DNA from: Odiellus spinosus
Taxonomy: Eukaryota > Arthropoda > Arachnida > Opiliones > Phalangiidae
Direction of reading: 5' to 3'
DNA length: 64,000 nt
Assembly (NCBI GenBank): GCA_963920705.1
Contig: OY987231.1
Location: forward strand, 20,499,024-20,563,023
The notes under the pieces were generated by a model, which was not told where the DNA came from, made no database searches, and saw only the letters and a list, made by a program, of their open reading frames with translations. The position numbers were made by a program, and so were the translations under genes. Positions 23,387 to 35,919 of this stretch are shown here, in pieces; the stretch's first letter is position 1, and each line of letters begins with the position of its first letter.

Positions 23387-24470
23387 CTGCGCTTTTACAG
23401 GTGTTGCGAGAGAGTCAAGAACATTTCGCTTTATCATAAATCCCACTTAAGCTATTTCGAGGTTTTAACCACTTCGTAAAATATATTGTACACCAATTAC
23501 GCAATTACGTAACTGATTACTGCCTTGGTAATGCTAAAAATCTACTCAATTACTTAATCACTTTAGTACAGTCAAAGTTACAGGCTTGTACAACCGATTA
23601 CTTAATTGGATGGATCAGAACCTAAAACTATTTCGAATACGTGGCAAAAAAAGATGCCATATTAAATTCCATAGACGCCGTAGAATTATCAAACAATATT
23701 TTTAGTTTCTGGGCCCGAAATCTGATTAGCAAGATAGAGCGAATGGCCGTGACTGTCTATTCACTTATCAATAACAACATTCCAATCCCCGGGCGGTGTT
23801 TTTTCCTTTTTATCACATTACGACCTAGTTGCTTTAGCAAGTACATCGTAACCCCCGAATACATTTTTTATTTATTTATTGATCAAAATATTTCACATCG
23901 GACTTACGTTTGCTCTTCATCTCGTCCGTCCGAGAGTTCCAAACGATTCTGATGACTTGCCAAGTACTTGGCGCTTTCCATCTTGTTTTGATTAGAGTTC
24001 ACGACGCTTTTTAAGCCCCGAAAAGTCAAGTATTTTTCAAAACCTTAACCCTAAAACTTTCAACCACGTAAATGGGGGTACACCGCGTACTTATTATTTT
24101 TTTTTCACTCCTTCTTCTTTTTTATCTAAGGGGCGGCAGAGTCCAAATTGAATCATAATCAGTGTAGGCTTCTTGGGGAGTAGATGGGAAAAAAAATCTT
24201 TCAACCCTCTATATATTTTTACAAGAAAAACAAACTCAATTTCTGAAGCTGTAAAAAGACGTGAAAGGCTGACTATTCTCGAAAAACCCAGTTATAGGCA
24301 TCGACCAAAACATCCTAAACAAGATGGTCAAGCCCATAGGAATAGCTAGACCCATGACATTGTAAAAGAGGCTGAAAAGAATTATACTATAGTAGGGGCT
24401 TGTTATGCATGCATAAACCTCTTTGAACAATTTGAATGGCGTTTCGAGATTCCCTTAAACACGAAGTTGC
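23387..24470. other. Unassigned AT-rich spacer
   Basis: An open frame at 23641-23952 has no recognisable domain, splice context or composition shift. Nothing else supported. Confidence 0.3.
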
Positions 24471-24474
24471 GTAA

Positions 24475-24706
24475 AGTTTTTCAAATCATGTTTTTCAAAT
24501 CATGTTTTTCAAATCATGTTTTTCAAATCATGTTTTTCAAATCATGTTTTTCAAATCATGTTTTTCAAATCATGTTTTTCAAATCATGTTTTTCAAATCA
24601 TGTTTTTCAAATCATGTTTTTCAAATCATGTTTTTCAAATCATGTTTTTCAAATCATGTTTTTCAAATCATGTTTTTCAAATCATGTTTTTCAAATCATG
24701 TTTTTC
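24475..24706 (+). repeat. 14-bp tandem array, about 16 units
   Basis: Unit GTTTTTCAAATCAT, almost perfectly conserved. As 14 is not a multiple of 3 but the unit lacks stops, three frames stay open; these are not genes. Confidence 0.96.
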
Positions 24707-25245
24707 AACTTGGCTACCTGTGAACGCGTCTTCATATCTAATCTTTATTAATTTATCTTGGATACCCGTGTGAACGCGTTTATATCTAGTCATTTTTATT
24801 TATCTTGGATACCCGTGTGAAAGCGACTTTATACCTAATCGTTATTAATTTATCTTGGATACCCGTGTGTACGCGGCTTTATATCTAATCTTAGTTTTTC
24901 TTTGATACCAGTCTGAACGCGGATTTATATCTAATCTTTATTAATTTATCTTGGATGCCCGTGTGAACGCGGCTTTATATCTTATATTTATTCATTTTTA
25001 ATTTAGATACCCGTGCGAACGGGCATTTATATATTATCTTTGTCATTTTAACTTGGATACTCGTGCGAACGAGCCTTTATATCTATTCTATATTAAGTCA
25101 TTTTATCTTGGATACCCTGTGAACACGCCTTTATATCTAATCTTTATTAATTTTTAACTTGGACACTCGTGAAAACTCACCTTAATATCTAAAATTTATT
25201 AATTCATTTTATCTTGAACACCCGTGAAAACACACCTTTATCTAA
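24707..25245 (+). repeat. 50-bp tandem array, about 11 diverged units
   Basis: Unit approximately CTTGGATACCCGTGTGAACG + CGGCTTTATATCTAATCTTT + ATTAATTTAT. Units start near 24709, 24758, 24803, 24853, 24902, 24950, 25003, 25055, 25109, 25159 and 25213, with divergence increasing to the right. It begins directly at the end of the 14-bp array. Confidence 0.88.
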
Positions 25246-25584
25246 TCAACCTATAAGAAAATATTGAATATCTTCGAAAATATCTTTTATATTAAATTTA
25301 AGTTTCAGCAACATTGGTTTTTAGATTAAGTTAAACCATTTAATCAGTTTTAATTTTAATTTAATGGAATATTACGTTTCAATTCAGTAAAAGCTATAAC
25401 CTCAGAAGGCTAAAATAGACGCGAATCCAAAAGATACTATATAAGGCGTTCGTTTATCATTATAAACTAAGAAGCGAGTAACGGTTGCTGCTCTTCAATG
25501 AGCTGTAGTGGATATACGTTTATAGCAAGGTAGAAGCTAATAACAGTATATTTTAATTTTATTGGAGAATTAAGCGCCGTGGTT

Positions 25585-25750
25585 GATGACGTCACAGACA
25601 GAACCTCTCCGCGAACTAAAAGTTCAGTCGGAGAGGTAAGAAGACGAAAGTTTTTCCTATTCGATGACGTAACAGACAGAACCTCTCCGTGAACTTAAAG
25701 TTCACTCGGAGAGGTAAGAGGACGAAAGATTTTTCTATTCGATGACGTAT
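25585..25750 (+). repeat. 78-bp direct repeat, two units plus start of a third
   Basis: Each unit begins GATGACGT(C/A)ACAGACAGAA and contains an inverted pair CCTCTCCG...CGGAGAGG. Units start at 25585 and 25663; a third start lies at 25741. Confidence 0.9.
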
Positions 25751-25766
25751 TTCGTCTTGTACAACG

Positions 25767-25842
25767 CGAACGCCATCGAGAACGCGAACGCCATCGAGAA
25801 CGCCATCGAGAACGCCAACGCGAACGCCAACGCGAACGCCGC
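25767..25842 (+). repeat. Short GCGAACGCC / ATCGAGAACGCC repeats
   Basis: Interspersed 6- and 12-bp units (CGAACGCCATCGAGAACGC) follow the 78-bp repeat directly. Low complexity; no gene. Confidence 0.85.
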
Positions 25843-25869
25843 AGTGAATACAGTACCTAGACCCCACTA

Positions 25870-27392
25870 GGGTTGGGTCTAGCTAAAAAAATATTCTTAA
25901 GCCTTAAAGTGATGGAGAAATGGGCCTTTTCTACTAGTTTGTTTTTCACTAAAATTAATATAATATTCAATTTGTTTCACCAAAATTAATTTAATATTCA
26001 GTTTGTTTCATCAAAATTTATTATTAGATTTGTTTATCTTAAAATAGATTTCAATCTTTACAGAAATTACCAAATAAATTTAAATTATACCCTCAAACCT
26101 TTTAATACAATACAATGCAATGAAATTTAGTAGAGTCTTTGTATAAACAGGAATTCATAAATAAGGAGTATTTGTCAGGCTTTAGGGCGCCGCAGCGATG
26201 CCGCAGAAAATTGCGTGGATTCGCGTCCAGTAAAAACATGCCTTAGTGAAGTCCATGACCTTCTATGGGAGGTTATTGAAGAGGAGGGTGGTAACCAAGG
26301 TAACTAAACTATTTTTTTATTTCATCACTCACGTCAGCAATTAACGTCAGTTCAAGATAGCCAGTAAGATATTTCTAAAGTTTTGATTGGCTTTGAGGTT
26401 TGGAGCTCTTCACTGGGTTATGAGTAGGGATAAATAAAAAGCTATAAGTCCAATATTACTTCACTACTCAACTTTCAACCATCGTGATGGGTACGTTTCT
26501 TGAGTCAGAGTAGAAATCTGGATTGGTTAACTCTACAAGGATATTCAAAATTTCGCAAATATAACTTTTCACTACCCCTTTACACTCTTTGAGGCCCGTT
26601 AGCCCCCATGGCCATAAAATGGTATTTTCATCTTTCCCACACAAACTTGAAAAAGTCGAACTTTAGGAGTAATTTTTTCCCCCATTTCCTACCCCGGTTT
26701 AAACGCCTCGCGAGATGGAAAAAGAGGAAGCAAGCTGACGCTGTTTCATCAATTCCGCTACTCAAAACTTGGCTTTTCTTCGATCATCGGATCGTTTTGG
26801 ATCGAAGAAACCGAACGTGGGTCTTCTTGATTCCCTATTATTCTCAACTCCACCGCACCCCCTCCCCAGCATTCCCATCACCAAGCTCGGCTCAGGAATT
26901 AGAATAATGGCACCACCGAAGGAATGAGGAAAGCGATCAGTGTTAAGTCCCTTTCCTCACGTCGGTTCTCCACCCTTTCATTGTTCGTCCCATTGTTGTT
27001 CGCTCATTTAAAATCGAACGCTAAACGCCAAGCGACTTCCCGCGGTCTCGCCTCTCTTGGCATACTGATTAAGTTTTCCCTTTCAAAAATGGCCTTTCCC
27101 TCTTAGCGTTTTTCCTAATCTCATTTTTGACGCCCTGTCCTATGCCTGTCCTAAGCCATCATTGACTCATTGGGATGAAAATTTCCTTTATGACACTTGT
27201 AGATGACAAGTTCTATAAAGGTGGTTTATAATGATGGACAAAATTAAAAGTATAATAATTACGTAACTCTACAAGTATATAGATCGCGGTTCCCAGACGA
27301 TAAATCTGTGGGTAAGTATACTAATGAGGCCCCAACGTTTGCGATTGGCGTAGAACATTTGACTCGGCACAGCTTTCATCATCGATTCTTTT
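25870..27392. other. Unassigned spacer
   Basis: 26580-27100 is somewhat richer in G+C, with open frames at 26608-26907 and 26924-27106, but no domain, splice pattern or family was recognised. Confidence 0.3.
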
Positions 27393-27399
27393 CTATTTA

Positions 27400-27691
27400 C
27401 CAAGAATTAATTTACGAGACCCAAGAACACTTCATTTTAGGGAGGAGTCAAAAGCTAACTAACCATTCCTTAATTGGTTTGAAACGGTAAAATTAAACCA
27501 ATATTCAAATCTAATTAAATCGATTCGAGAAAAGACTTGTTTCCTGTTCTCACGACTCTAGCGAAACTTTTTGAAACGGTCTAAATCGATTCCAAGGCCT
27601 AGAGGAACGATGCGGATTGTAGGAACCTGACTTGACACAACAGCACATATCTATCTTCCTAGGTTCTTGGGTTTCATAAATTAGTTCTTGG
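27400..27691 (+). mobile_element. Diverged M7-D-like inverted-repeat element (292 bp)
   Basis: Ends CCAAGAATTAATTTACGAGA...TTCATAAATTAGTTCTTGG. Flanks CTATTTA (27393-27399) and CTATATA (27692-27698) look like an aged 7-bp duplication with one change. Confidence 0.65.
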
Positions 27692-27881
27692 CTATATATA
27701 CGCATAAAAGATAATGTATGGCCGTAGTTTCCTTTGGCGTCGTTCAGTTTGGATTTTCTTTTATTTGTCTGGTAGTTCTTTTTCTCAGGCCCCCTTTTTT
27801 TAGATGCTTCTTTAAGATCCTTAACTGGTAATTGGAAAATAGTCTATGGGTTATCGGATAATCTATGGATGTTTGTAGTAT

Positions 27882-28218
27882 CAGAAGCCGATGAAACCCT
27901 CCTTTGAAGTCTATTACTCCCGGGTCTTGTCTACCCCTCTCTGTATGGGTTAGTTTCAAAAAGCGCGATTCGTACGCCTCCTAACGGTAGATATTTTCAG
28001 AGCGGGAGTTCGTCGAGCGAATATCTCTAGCAGCCTTGGAGTTCGTCAAAAAAACGTCGTCGTTTGTAGAGAGAGAGAATTTCCAATTTTCCGTAGACAG
28101 GGGGCATGAAGTAGGACCCTTCCGATCTCGTAAAATCGTGAATTTTACCCATACAGAGAGGCGCGCTATATGGAACATTAGAGTAGTAGACTTCAAAGGA
28201 GGGTTTCATTGGCTTCTG
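27882..28218 (+). mobile_element. MITE family M7-A copy 3 (337 bp)
   Basis: Family ends; target duplication GTAGTAT (27875-27881, 28219-28225). The right arm has one change in its terminal CGGCTTCTG block (TGGCTTCTG). Confidence 0.93.
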
Positions 28219-28225
28219 GTAGTAT

Positions 28226-29228
28226 CTATGTTGAGTGTGGAAATTGAATTTGAAACAATGTCCTATATAGCCAGGCTAATTTAAGGTATACGATTTACAA
28301 TCCATAGAATATAAATCTAACTTACACATTTTGAATACTGACCAGTTCTCAGTATTGGTGGGAAACCAAAAAAAAATGTGGCATTGGTTTTTCGTTAATT
28401 AAGCTGCGTTTAACGAAAGTAAAACATGGTTTATACAAACCTGGAAATATTGGGGATATGAATGTGGCCAAAATTTTGTGATATATCAGGGAAACTTACG
28501 AATGTGACTTAAATCAGGGAAATTTATGAAAGTATATGAAAAACCTGTAAAAATTTAGGGAAATTAGTTTTTTAACTGTTGCAGGGCTCCCACCAGGTAA
28601 CTAAAATACCTAAAACCCCCAACTTTTTTTTGAGGTCCCTAAACCACCATGAAATCGTGATTTCTACTTCGTGGGTGCAAAAAAAAAACAGTTTATTAAA
28701 TAAACTTTTCTAAAATAAATTAAAAATATTTTTATTGGATTGTTTTTTTACGGGCTAGCTTTTAAAACTTCAGATTTTTCTATTCTTGGAATCCGTTTCC
28801 AATTAAAATAAATATGCGTATTATCTTAAGCCTATCCAATTTCGAATCGATAAACGTGACTTATTAATAGAATATAAAAAACTCACCATAAAGATTTTTC
28901 TTGGGTGATTAATACCCTGCTGAATTCGTTGATTAGAGGATCTTTTTTTTTTATCCCTTGAGCTATGATAGGATTGATGGCCGATGATTTTTTTTTTGTT
29001 CCCTAACTTTTGATTAAGAATGGTTCTAGCAGCAACCGCTTGATTACTCAATATCTTAGAAGCTCACGTATCAACTTTTTTTCGAAAGAGAATTTATTTC
29101 GGGTCACGTTAGTAATATTTGTAGGCATATTTTATATATATAATATATATAGAATATCAGAAGGAGGTAATAGGAGAAAATAAACCCTCATTTATTGGAA
29201 ATTGTAACCAGAGTTTGACCTAGGACTA
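28226..29228. other. Unassigned AT-rich spacer
   Basis: No exon or repeat family recognised. Confidence 0.3.
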
Positions 29229-29235
29229 CTAACAT

Positions 29236-29575
29236 CAGAAGCCGATGAAACCCTCCTTTGAAGTCTACTAAACTCTAATGTTCGATATAGCGCTCCTCTC
29301 TGTATGGGTAAAATTCCCAATTTTACGAGATCGGAGGGGTCCTACTTCGTACCCCCCTGTCTACGCAAAATTACAAATTCTCTCTCTCCACAAACGACGA
29401 CGTTTTTCTGACGAACTCCAAGGCTGCTAGAGATATTCGCTCGACGAACTCCCGCTCCGAAAATATCTACCGTTAGGAGGCGTACGAATTGCTCATTTTG
29501 AAACTAACCCATACAGAGAGGGGTAGACAAGACCCCGGAGTAATAGACTTCAAAGGAGGGTTTCATCGGCTTCGG
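29236..29575 (-). mobile_element. MITE family M7-A copy 4 (340 bp)
   Basis: Target duplication CTAACAT (29229-29235, 29576-29582). The right end reads CTTCGG instead of CTTCTG, a point change in the terminal repeat. Confidence 0.92.
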
Positions 29576-29591
29576 CTAACATTTATATTAA

Positions 29592-29836
29592 AGGGAGAAT
29601 GTAACTTAAAAACAAGTGATTTATCGATTCCTTATCATTTAAATAGACCTAAACCATCAGTAAAAAAAAATTATAGACAAATATTAAACTAGAAATAAAT
29701 TTAAAACTTACCATCAAAATAGGTTTAGCAGGATAAAATAACGTAATATTTTTGGTGAGTTATATTATTGTTTTTCTCATTATTTTAGCATTCTTAATCG
29801 ATTAAAAATAGGTTGTTTTGGCCTTTCATTCTCCCT
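29592..29836 (+). mobile_element. Chimeric TTAA MITE, TTAA-2 left end and TTAA-1 right end (245 bp)
   Basis: The left 130 bp follow TTAA-2 (AGGGAGAATGTAACTTAAAA, ATCGATTCCTTATC, ATTAAACTAGAAATAAAT). The right 110 bp follow TTAA-1 (GTGAGTTATATTATTG, AATCGATTAAAAATAGG, CATTCTCCCT). Flanked by TTAA (29588-29591, 29837-29840), so it appears to have moved or formed as a unit. Confidence 0.85.
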
Positions 29837-30336
29837 TTAAGATTGGAACCTTAAAAAAAAACATCGATTTGAAAATGATATAATGCGCATATAAATGAGC
29901 ATATTCTATCTTTTCGGGTCTATGAATCCTTTATTAGATATTCGCTTATATACAATTTACAAAAAGCGAATTTCCATTCTCCATCTTATATTATTCTCTG
30001 GTCTCGCGAAAACCCATTTGTAGTTTCTAGATTTTATTTTCTTCTAAAAATAGGTTTATATATCCGTAAGAATAGTATAAAAGCACTCCGGTGGCGTAGA
30101 AAAATATTTAAATTGGGTGCGAATCTTCTATTCAAATTTGGGAACCACTCGAGTATTTTTTTCGAGAGAATTGGAAGAATTCGTTTCGTTTTAATAAGCC
30201 CCCTTAAAGCGAAGGCGGTGGCCTAGCGAAGGTGCTTCTGCTAAGTTCTACGAGGGCACATTATAACTTTATTTTTGCAGTTGTTGTTGATCTTGTTGTT
30301 TTTTTGGCTGTGCTCTGAAAATGTAATGGTTCCCTA

Positions 30337-30674
30337 CAGAAGCCGATGAAACCCTCCTTTGAAGTCTATTACTCCCGGGTCTTGTCTACCCCTCTCTGTA
30401 TGGGTTAGTTTCAAAAAGCGCGATTCGTACGCCTCCTAACGGTAGATATTTTCGGAGCGGGAGTTCGTCGAGCGAATATCTCTAGCAGCCTTGGAGTTCG
30501 TCAAAAAAACGTCGTCGTTTGTGGAGAGAGAGAATTTCCAATTTTCCGTAGACAGGGGGGTATGAAGTAGGACCCCTCCGATCTCGTAAAATTGGGAATT
30601 TTACCCATACAGAGAGGAACGCTATATGGAACATTAGAGTAGTAGACTTCAAAGGAGGGTTTCATCTACTTCTG
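30337..30674 (+). mobile_element. MITE family M7-A copy 5 (338 bp)
   Basis: Target duplication TTCCCTA (30330-30336, 30675-30681). Left arm has CAGAAGCCGATG but right arm ends CATCTACTTCTG, the variant seen on both arms of the copy at 39163. Confidence 0.93.
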
Positions 30675-30681
30675 TTCCCTA

Positions 30682-31379
30682 TAATATTATTTTGCGATGA
30701 GCCCCGAGGTTTGAAATAATATTAAAATTATTAATCATGGTGAAATATAAATTTAATTAACTTATATTTAAAAGAACGGTGCTTCTAAATCGTCAAACCT
30801 TAAATTTTTGGGAAGCTTTCGAGCAAACAGGATCCTTTTCAACCCAGCTAGTACAATTGAGGTTTTAAAACCATGGATTATCGTTCTTTTAAATAAACGT
30901 TAATTATAATTTTAATTATAACATATTCAAAGTGATTGCCTAGTTGTGCGCGCAAAGTAACCATGGGGAGGAAAACTCGGGAAATATCGACCATTCATTT
31001 GTAGAATGATAGATGCATATTACAATTAATGAAAATCCTGATCATGGCGTCAGCCAACTTGTTATTTTTTCAAAATCGATCAAGTTTCAGATTTATCCGT
31101 AGGCCGAGGCTTAAATCTTCACACTCCATAAAAAATAGCTTACAACGATTGAGTTTAACTACTTAGTACTTACATTAATCCAGCCGCCCTTATTGGGTAG
31201 AGACTGATATCTTTTATCAGACTCATTTTAACACCCGATTAATAAAATTAGCGTAACCGAGAAACTGAGTTTTACTCCGTCATTGCCGTAACGAATATTA
31301 ATCTCGTAATTATATGCTAAGGTAGAACGAGCTCGGAATATTTATCTGGACCAAGGACTATTAACTGCTGGACACCTAA
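30682..31379. other. Unassigned spacer
   Basis: AT-rich; nothing recognised. Confidence 0.3.
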
Positions 31380-31610
31380 ATAGAAAAATAATAACAAAAC
31401 ATGGCGTTCAAAAGCGTGTCCTCTTACATCAAGCAGTGGCTAATGTAAAAATCACGGTCGCGGCTGCCTTTATCCATAGCAGCCACGCACGAGATTTTGT
31501 TAGTCTTACTTTAGCATCTGTTTGCCGTTAGCGGGCGCTTGTGAACGCCAAGTTTGGTTATTCATCTTTGTCTATAAAGATGGATGCCCAGTAATTAGTC
31601 CTATATAGTG
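31380..31610. repeat. Dispersed inverted-repeat element
   Basis: Left GGCGTTCAAAAGCGTGTCCTC is complementary to right GCGGGCGCTTGTGAACGCC. The right part (CTGTTTGCCGTTAGCGGGCG) recurs at 45700-45780 with its own inverted partner at 45567. A weaker relative of the GAACTGC block is near 53580. Ends not resolved. Confidence 0.5.
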
Positions 31611-34448
31611 AAACGCGCCTTAACTATCAAAAATTAGCATTCAAATAGAAAGTCTATACTTGTTATGTTGCTTATGGAGTTGCAATAATCGTCTTAGTTG
31701 TTCAAACCAATGAACGGGGCTTATTCCACCTTGAGAATCTCGCTACTATATTTACCCTGAAATATAGTCAAGATAAAAGTAATATAACTGTATTTTTGGC
31801 AGTGGGTGATGCCATGGTGACGTAACTTTAGCTATTACGTTGAACTGAAAATCACCAAAAATCATCAATAAGGTCATTAGCACCGAGATAATTAAGAGAT
31901 AGGAGGGTTTGACGTCAAATTGAGCCAACAAGTTACTCGGAAAGGAAAGACAAAATGTCGAAATAAATTAAGAGATCATGATTCCATTAGCGCTAGAAAT
32001 CTGGGACGTTGGAGGTTTATTTTCCCAAATCAACGAACAAAAACAATAGCCTGGAAAAAAACCCGTCCCGGGTAAATCGGGTTAGAACGAATGAAAAAGA
32101 AAAAGAGGAATGGGAGGTGGAATGGCCAATTTCTCTTTCTTTCTTAATTGAGAGGTAGAGAGAGAGAGAACCACGGACTAACTTTAAGTTGATTACAATC
32201 TGTTCGGGCGTCTTTGGAAAGGAACCGAAATTAAAGAAGTAAATCACCGCGCGGTTTAATCGGCCGGAATAGCAGTTATGTTTTTACCCGATCCCCGGGG
32301 ACACGTCTTAATGCTTGATCACGAAGTTAAGCTTTAATCTTCTTTCCAAGAGAAGCGATTTAGGTTTTTAGGATTTTTCCAAGAGTTTTTGTTTTGTTTT
32401 TTTTTTTAAACGGGGGGAGCATTTAAAAGGTTTAAAGTTGTTGGATAAGTTACTTTAAAAGGCAAGAGAAGTACAGAAGCTAGAATTTAAATAAAAATAC
32501 TCAAACTTATCTACTTGTTGTAAGTACTTGTCCGTGTGTTAATCATCCTATAGATCTCAGAGATCAAACTTAAAGCAACACCCGGATTGTGGACAGTATC
32601 ACTTTGCTATTTTCGTTAGAAACTCGCGGCTATTGAAAACTAGAAGTAACGGTATATTTAGAAACGTTTCGGGTCATTTACGCTCGAACTTGTATATCTC
32701 TTAACCGTCGTTTTAGAGCGACTATATAGAGTCAATAAAATAAGTCCTTCTGCAGAGAAGCTTACAGTACAGGGATCTGAAAGGGGGGGGGGGGAAGGGG
32801 TCGGTTGAAGCGTACACCGGGGACTGAATTGATTCGAAGGCAATTTCGGACCCCACCCTTTTCAAATTATTCGGCTATTTCGGGGTCGCTTTTATCTTTA
32901 CACAGAGCGCCAAAGAGTACTGTGGTAAAAAAAAGAGAAACGGTCTAATCAATAAACACCTTCGGGACGGCTTCTCGGCTCGTTGACCGTTTCAGAATGG
33001 ACCCATCTCAATCTGACCCGTCCATCTCTCGACGTATAACTTCTATCTACATTTTAAAGGGATACTAATAAAGATCAACTATTTTAAACCGATTTTTATT
33101 ATTAAAATATAGATACTTATTGAATATCAAAACTTGGCAAAGATTTTGAGGTCAGTTAGAGTTATAGTTTTCAAAGTCGCGAACTAGACTCGCCAAAAAC
33201 CTTAAAACCGTTTCGAAAGAAATAAAATTGTAGCCTCGTTTACATCGGAGACTTCGAAATAGATTTTAACGGCTTTGGAAAGGTTAAAATAAAATTTTTT
33301 TGGGGTCAACAGTACAGATACTTCGTCAAAAAATGAAATTATTTGCTTGAAAAGTCGATTTGAACCTTCGAAATGGTTTCAAATAGGATCGTGCCTGAAA
33401 CAATTTAACTCTAACTCATGACTCCCTTTTTGGTTCACTCTTCACTTCAAAGACGAACCTTCATTGGCATTTCAAGAATTCTGTTGTTTTTATTTCGACC
33501 CCAAATTTATTTGGGCCTAATTGTGAAACATTGATAATTCCCACGAAATATTTGCCAACTTTTGATAACGTTTTTACGTATATTTTGACAGACGAAATCG
33601 ATTTAAATTAACTGGTTTTCCAGAGTATCCCTTTAAAGGAAAAATAGGTGTTTATTTCATTTTCGAAATCGCCAGGCTTTAAAAACGTATTCTAGAAGTT
33701 TTTCGCAATAATTAAACACATTAGAAGTTTAAGTTTGAATGCAAGTACAAAATCAAACCAATCAGATGAAGCCAACAGCTCCTTCCTTCAAGAATACGTA
33801 TTTTTCCCAATGCTGAATGAAAATGATTGACTCTAACCCTACGCTGAAATTCAAACCTAACCCAATTTTATAATTTAATTTTACCTCTAAAGTTTCTAAT
33901 AAAAATTGTGGAAATATTCTTTAATTTAATTGAAATATTTAGCTCTTAGTTTCCCTTTAAATCTTCCATCCTTAGAGCGTCTAACTCCGTATATTAAGGT
34001 AACTATAGGTATTATATTATATGGGATCCTTCTAATATATAGTTTTATTGATATAATAACTAGATAAGAGCTCAGGAGAGCGTGCCAGATTGCCCGGGAT
34101 TCTTATTATATGATTCTTCATTTTGACCAGCAGACCGGCTCGCGGGCTTTGGACGTGCCTAGTTTTCCAAAGACCCAACTTTTCCCTCAGGCTCTTATAT
34201 CCCTTATAATTTGTTAAGAATCCTTTTGCCTATTATTTTTAGCGACCCCGGTAAATGGAAACTCTTTATACCAGTAATAAGAATCATCTACCTAAGAGAC
34301 CTTAATAAAAAAGAGTTTTAGAGTGAAAGCTAAAGCGTATAGTTTGATAAAGCCGTTCATAATTAAGGTGTCACAAACGCTCCTACGAAGACAGTTTTGT
34401 AACTTGTAAATGAAACGCGCTACAATGCTACGAGTCAGATCTTAGTCG
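31611..34448. other. Unassigned spacer
   Basis: Nearly 3 kb with no supported gene or repeat family. A run of 12 G lies at 32783-32794. Short frames at 32017-32247 and 32658-32843 have no support. Confidence 0.3.
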
Positions 34449-34452
34449 TTAA

Positions 34453-34887
34453 AGGGAGAATGCAACCTAATTACAAGTGATTTTTTTTATCGATTCCTTA
34501 TTGTTTAAATAGGCCTAATCCACTAGTGAAAAAATTTACAAACAAATATTAAACTAGAAATAAATTTAAAACTTACCCTGAAAATAGGCTTAGCGGGATT
34601 CGTGGAGATCCTGAATCGCGTCCGTGTAAGGTCTAGCGACCAATGAGCAAAGGCCCGTCGTTCACGCGAGATCTCCACGAGACTTACGTCGCGCGCGATT
34701 GGTCGCTAGACCTTACACGCGAGGAAATCAGGACCTCCATGAATTCCACTAAGCCTATTTTCAGGGTAAGTTTTAAATTTATTTCTAGTTTAATATTTGT
34801 TTGTAAATATTTTCAGTAGTGGATTAGGCCTATTTAAACGTTAAGGAATCGATAAAAAATCACTTGTAATTAGGTTGAATTCTCCCT
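34453..34887 (+). mobile_element. TTAA-2 MITE copy (435 bp)
   Basis: Full-length; TTAA at 34449-34452 and 34888-34891. Very close to the copies at 20615 and 46694, including the central GATTGGTCGCTAGACCTTAC block. Confidence 0.92.
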
Positions 34888-34912
34888 TTAAGAGTGGGAA
34901 ACTAACTAAATA

Positions 34913-35015
34913 TAAAACAACGAAATATTTTTGGTGAGTTATATTATTGTTTTCCTCATTATTTTAGCAATCTTAATCGATTAAAAATAGGTTGTTTTGC
35001 CCTTTCATTCTCCCT
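34913..35015 (+). mobile_element. Truncated TTAA-1 right end
   Basis: Matches the right arm of the element at 4548 (GTGAGTTATATTATTG...CATTCTCCCT, then TTAA). It lies about 25 bp from a complete TTAA-2 copy; the left arm is missing. Confidence 0.75.
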
Positions 35016-35019
35016 TTAA

Positions 35020-35919
35020 CTAAAAAGCAGAGGTTTTCACATATACTTGAAAGAATGACTTAAAAGCAACTTCACCGCCAACACAGTCTAAATCTTTGCA
35101 TAATTTAATTTAAAAAGTTGTTTTGTGAAGTTTCCAAAAAAGTTAATCTTTTAAATAACGCGATGTGTGTGGGTGTTACGCGTTTTTCGGCAAAGAATGA
35201 AGACACGGTGAATGTTTATTATATATACGGTAACTAAAATGAATATCTCTCCCCATATTTATAATGGTAATTGTAAGAAATATTTAATGTTCACTCTTTT
35301 GGGAACTTTAGGGCAAACTTTGCATCAGATATAGCTGACGTCAAATATAAGAAGCTTCGGAGGGCCTTGTTTGATGCATTATTCATTATTTTTTCAAAAC
35401 GGAAACTCCCCAAACCGCTCAGGGGAAACATTCAATTCTTGGCTTATTGTTTCAGTAAACATCCAGAAGCCAATATAACGTATAAGATGTACAATATTTA
35501 TGGAAAATAAATCGTACATTCCATATTTTTAAAAGACTATTATACCGAATGGGAAACATTAATCCCCTCTGAATAAACAAGAGACATTTGTCAAAATAGA
35601 GGAGCATTCGAACCTCTTTACGTAATTTAGATTTGTTCCCAATTCGAACAAGAAAAAAAAAAATAAAAATCAGCGTAATGATGATATCATTAGTTAATGT
35701 ATTTATGTAATGTATTAGGAAGACACTGAAGCCTTTAAAAGGATTATTAGCATTTTAGTGTGATTTGAGTTTCTATAACGAAATAGATTAAGACCAACTT
35801 TATTGGGCGCCCAAATTAGGGTTTATGTACATCGCTCAGAGAAAAGATTCAAAATAGAGGCTTCCACCAATTGGCAGGTCAACCCCTTCCGGCCCTAGCA
35901 ATAACTCTAAATCGAGGGT
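35020..35919. other. Unassigned AT-rich spacer
   Basis: Nothing recognised. Confidence 0.3.

Noticed and set aside
24467-24773. FSNHVFQIMFFK-type repeat peptides
   Set aside because: Product of a 14-bp tandem array read in three frames; no gene context.
26608-27106. Two open frames in a G+C-richer patch
   Set aside because: No recognisable domain or splice pattern.
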